Shown here: piece after piece, positions 61,400 through 64,000 of the stretch
How the letters are laid out: the number at the start of each line of letters is the position of its first letter
Position numbering within the stretch: the first letter of the stretch is position 1
Translations under genes and position numbers: made by a program
Assembly: GCA_023426145.1 (NCBI GenBank)
Contig: JAFABG010000018.1
Location: forward strand, 29,506-93,505
Source: Bacteroidota bacterium
GTDB lineage: Bacteria > Bacteroidota > Bacteroidia > Bacteroidales > Bacteroidaceae
DNA length: 64,000 nt
Direction: 5' to 3'
The notes under the pieces: model-generated
Seen by the model: only the letters and a program-made list of their open reading frames with translations
The model's database searches: none
Told to the model about the DNA's origin: nothing

Positions 61400-61416
61400 A
61401 TTCGTAGGATTGAATC

Positions 61417-63645
61417 TTACATTCTTTCGTGGAAGCTACGGCTGATCACCTCAAGCTGGTGTTCACGGCTTAACTTCACAAAGTTTACAGCATAGCCGGA
61501 AACACGAATGGTCAGTTGCGGATATTTTTCAGGATGCTCCATTGCATCGTACAGCATATCACGATTCAACACATTAACGTTCAAGTGGTGAGCTCCTTTA
61601 GTAAAGTAGCCATCCATCATTGTTACGAGGTTTTCAACTCGATCCAACTCTGTGGCACCAAGTGATTTCGGTACGATAGAGAAAGTGTTACTAATTCCAT
61701 CTTGTGAATCGCGGTAACGAAGTTTGGCCACAGAACTCAAAGAAGCAATAGCGCCATTTTTATCGCGTCCATGCATTGGGTTAGCACCCGGAGCAAAAGC
61801 AACGCCTTTAGCACGTCCGTCAGGAGTAGCCCCTGTCTTCTTGCCATACATCACATTTGAAGTAATAGTAAGCAGAGAAAGTGTAGGACGAGCATTTTTG
61901 TATACAGGCAATTTCTTTAACTCTTCACTGAAGAAATATACTAAATCCACTCCGAGGTGGTCAACCCGGTCGATATCGTTACCGAAACAAGGGAATTCTC
62001 CTTCAATATCAAAGCCTTCAGTTAATCCGATATCATTACGACGTGCAGTTACCTTCGCATATTTAATAGCCGATAGAGAATCGAGTGCAATAGAAAGTCC
62101 TGCTACACCATAAGCCAGATTAATGCGTGGGTTAGTATCTACAAGAGCCATTTGAGCTTTCTCGTAGTAATACTTATCGTGCATATAATGTATGATATTC
62201 ATTGCTTCATTGTATACGCGAGCAATTTCGATCAATACCTTCTTGTAGTTATCCATCACTTCTTCAAACTTCAAGGTATCGCTGGTGAGAACAGGAATAT
62301 CTTTAACCATTACAGTCCCCGTATTTTCGCAACGTCCACCGTTGATGGCAAGAAGTAAAGCTTTAGCAAGGTTGCAACGTGCACCGAAGAATTGGATCTG
62401 CTTTCCTATTTCCTGATAAGACACACAACAAGCGATTCCGTAGTCGTCAGACTGACGAACTTCACGCATCAAATCATCATTCTCATATTGGATAGAAGAA
62501 GTATCAATAGATACTTTAGCACAGAATTCCTTGAATCCTTCCGGAAGTTCCGGACTCCAGAGAACAGTTAAGTTTGGTTCAGGTGAAGGGCCTAGGTTAT
62601 ATAAGGTTTGCAAGAAACGGAAAGAAGTTTTGGTCACTTTAGTACGTCCGTCGTTAAAACGACCACCTAGAGATTCAGTAACCCATGTGGGGTCTCCAGC
62701 AAAGATATCGTTATAAGATTGCATACGCAAGTGACGTACCATACGCAATTTGATCACAAATTGATCGATCAATTCTTGCGCATAAGACTCATTAATCACT
62801 CCCTTGCTCAATTCAAATTCCAAATAAATATCAAGGAATGAAGACACATTACCCAAAGACATTGCAGCACCGTCTTGTTCTTTCACAGCTGCAAGATAAG
62901 CCATATATACCCATTGAACAGCTTCTTGAGCATTGTAAGCAGGACGACTCAAGTCAAGGCCATAATATTCGCCCATCACTTTCATGTCCTTTAGTGCTTT
63001 AATTTGCTCAGATACCTCTTCGCGCAGGCGAATACGAGCTTCCGTCATCGGACCAGTAAGTTGATGCAAGTCTTCTTTTTTTGCTTCGATCAAACGATCT
63101 ATACCATAGAGAGCCATGCGTCGGTAATCACCGATGATACGTCCGCGAGCATAATTATCAGGAAGTCCGGTTAAGAATCCCAGTGAGCGGAATGAACGAA
63201 TCTCTTCCGTATATACATCAAATACCCCGTCATTGTGAGTTTTACGGTAATGAGTGAAAATCTCTTTTACGCGTTCATCCACTTCCATTCCGTTCTCCTG
63301 ACAAGCTTTGCTTACAACGTTGATACCACCGAAAGGCTTAATAGCACGTCTCAGAAGTTCGTCCGTTTGCAGTCCAACGATAAGTTCGTTTTCCTTGTCT
63401 ATATATCCGGCTTTGTGTGAGGTGATAGTTGATACAGTTTCATTATCTAATGAGCGAACGCCATTATTTTCTCTTTCTTCCGCTAGCGCTTCAAGACAGC
63501 GGTTCCATACAGCTTTAGTTCGTTCAGTAGGTCCTTCAAGAAAAGAAGCATCTCCATAATATGGAGTAATATTCCGACTAACGAAATCTTTCACGTTGAT
63601 TTCGTTGCTCCAAAGACCATCATTAAAGATCTTGTTTAGTTCCAT
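61417..63645 (-). CDS. pflB: Formate C-acetyltransferase (pyruvate formate-lyase)
   Basis: This 742-residue glycyl-radical enzyme should convert pyruvate and CoA to acetyl-CoA and formate during anaerobic growth. Key features are the adjacent catalytic Cys pair in GIACCVSYQE, the glycyl radical loop RVSGYAVNF with Gly717 near the C terminus, and the conserved ITSNVMYGKKTGATPDGR. Length is typical for PflB. The N terminus reads NKIFNDGLWSNEINVKDFV. The gene is cotranscribed with pflA. A -7-like box lies 46 bases upstream of the start. Confidence 0.96.
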   Translation of the reverse strand: MELNKIFNDGLWSNEINVKDFVSRNITPYYGDASFLEGPTERTKAVWNRCLEALAEERENNGVRSLDNETVSTITSHKAGYIDKENELIVGLQTDELLRRAIKPFGGINVVSKACQENGMEVDERVKEIFTHYRKTHNDGVFDVYTEEIRSFRSLGFLTGLPDNYARGRIIGDYRRMALYGIDRLIEAKKEDLHQLTGPMTEARIRLREEVSEQIKALKDMKVMGEYYGLDLSRPAYNAQEAVQWVYMAYLAAVKEQDGAAMSLGNVSSFLDIYLEFELSKGVINESYAQELIDQFVIKLRMVRHLRMQSYNDIFAGDPTWVTESLGGRFNDGRTKVTKTSFRFLQTLYNLGPSPEPNLTVLWSPELPEGFKEFCAKVSIDTSSIQYENDDLMREVRQSDDYGIACCVSYQEIGKQIQFFGARCNLAKALLLAINGGRCENTGTVMVKDIPVLTSDTLKFEEVMDNYKKVLIEIARVYNEAMNIIHYMHDKYYYEKAQMALVDTNPRINLAYGVAGLSIALDSLSAIKYAKVTARRNDIGLTEGFDIEGEFPCFGNDIDRVDHLGVDLVYFFSEELKKLPVYKNARPTLSLLTITSNVMYGKKTGATPDGRAKGVAFAPGANPMHGRDKNGAIASLSSVAKLRYRDSQDGISNTFSIVPKSLGATELDRVENLVTMMDGYFTKGAHHLNVNVLNRDMLYDAMEHPEKYPQLTIRVSGYAVNFVKLSREHQLEVISRSFHERM

Positions 63646-63691
63646 AAATAATAAAATTAGAGTTGTAGTTATCCCATTTCTTTAGAGCGTA

Positions 63692-63699
63692 CAAAGTTA
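63692..63699 (-). promoter_or_regulatory. Possible -7 box of pflB
   Basis: Minus strand TAACTTTG, a TAnnTTTG box about 46 bases before the pflB start. A -33 box at 19-21 bases is not obvious. Confidence 0.45.
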
Positions 63700-63814
63700 G
63701 AACCATTTTTTATATATTCAGCATAAATATGCCCTATTTAATGTTTTATAGTATAAAATACCTATTAGTTGCTACCCCCTAAATAAAAAAATAAATAGTT
63801 TTTTATCAAAACTC

Positions 63815-63844
63815 TTGCATGTTTAAAATAACTTCGTACCTTTG
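63815..63844 (+). promoter_or_regulatory. Promoter of tRNA-Ser
   Basis: TTG at 63815-63817, 19 bases of spacer, and -7 box TACCTTTG at 63837-63844. Transcription would begin near 63851, about 34 bases before the mature tRNA. Confidence 0.7.
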
Positions 63845-63884
63845 CACCGCTTTTAACGAAAAGCACTTCTGATAAAGAAGTTTT

Positions 63885-63969
63885 GGAGAGGTGGCAGAGT
63901 GGTCGATTGCGGCGGTCTTGAAAACCGTTGTACTGCGAGGTACCCGGGGTTCGAATCCCTGTCTCTCCG
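63885..63969 (+). tRNA. tRNA-Ser (anticodon UGA)
   Basis: An 85-base tRNA with a 7-base-pair acceptor stem (GGAGAGG with TCTCTCC, last pair G-U), a D arm, a 5-base-pair anticodon stem with loop CTTGAAA (anticodon TGA at 63919-63921), a long serine-type variable arm (TACTGCGAGGTA) and the TTCGAAT T-loop. It reads UCA codons. The 3' CCA is not encoded. Discriminator base is G, as expected for tRNA-Ser. Confidence 0.96.
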
Positions 63970-64000
63970 CAACAAACGCTGAAAATCAGCAGATTGCAAA

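Noticed and set aside
61724..62113. 129-codon open frame on the plus strand
   Set aside because: It is antisense to the strongly conserved pflB and has no domain or promoter of its own.

Overview
The window looks like chromosomal DNA of a Bacteroides species or close relative. The evidence is two SusC/SusD loci, many lipoproteins with a short signal peptide ending in Cys, TAnnTTTG-type -7 promoter boxes, a FecR anti-sigma factor paired with an ECF sigma factor, NigD-like and DUF1735 proteins, a menaquinone operon, and pyruvate formate-lyase. I saw no transposase, integrase, phage gene or CRISPR array.

Layout. 1-294: tail of an MFS transporter. 410-4989: hexuronate catabolism, with a LacI regulator and altronate dehydratase on the minus strand, divergent from KDG kinase and KDPG aldolase. 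Two copies of a LacI-like operator lie in the divergent promoter region. 5387-12383: a compact menaquinone operon (HAD/DHNA-CoA thioesterase fusion, menF, menD, menB, menC, menE). 12357-25151: a polysaccharide utilization locus (PUL) controlled by an ECF sigma/FecR pair, with SusC (STN domain), SusD, a GH18 glycosidase, two DUF1735 lipoproteins, a DUF1573 protein and a GH29 fucosidase. A GH3 enzyme follows at 25425-27791. The gene set suggests a host N-glycan or other fucosylated GlcNAc-containing glycan. A candidate antisense RNA lies in the susC leader. 27885-29426: dps and oxyR, divergent with overlapping promoters. 29549-32245: a NigD-like lipoprotein divergent from an ECF sigma factor and a protein with an inner-membrane helix plus an outer-membrane barrel, which fits the dual membrane-spanning anti-sigma (Dma) family.

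32253-60635 is a large beta-mannan/glucomannan locus: GH97, GH94 cellobiose phosphorylase, GH2, an AraC regulator, CE7 esterase, GH5_7 mannanase, GH5_2 glucanase, SusC, SusD, two surface glycan-binding proteins, two GH26 mannanases, GH130 mannosylglucose phosphorylase, a GPH-type symporter, cellobiose 2-epimerase and an SGNH esterase. The logic is: surface GH26 and binding proteins cut and capture mannan; SusCD imports it; periplasmic GH26, GH5, GH97, GH2 and esterases trim it; the symporter imports disaccharides; epimerase and phosphorylases convert them to sugar phosphates. Four promoters in this locus share the same dyad 21-22 bases upstream of the -7 box, which looks like the operator of a common regulator. 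The window closes with pflA and pflB (minus strand) and a tRNA-Ser(UGA).

The strongest leads are the shared mannan-locus operator, the susC-leader antisense RNA, a carbohydrate-binding-like module found both at the end of a surface glycan-binding protein and inserted inside a GH26 catalytic domain, the NigD/sigma/Dma-like trio, and a 22-base tandem repeat array before the GH3 gene.
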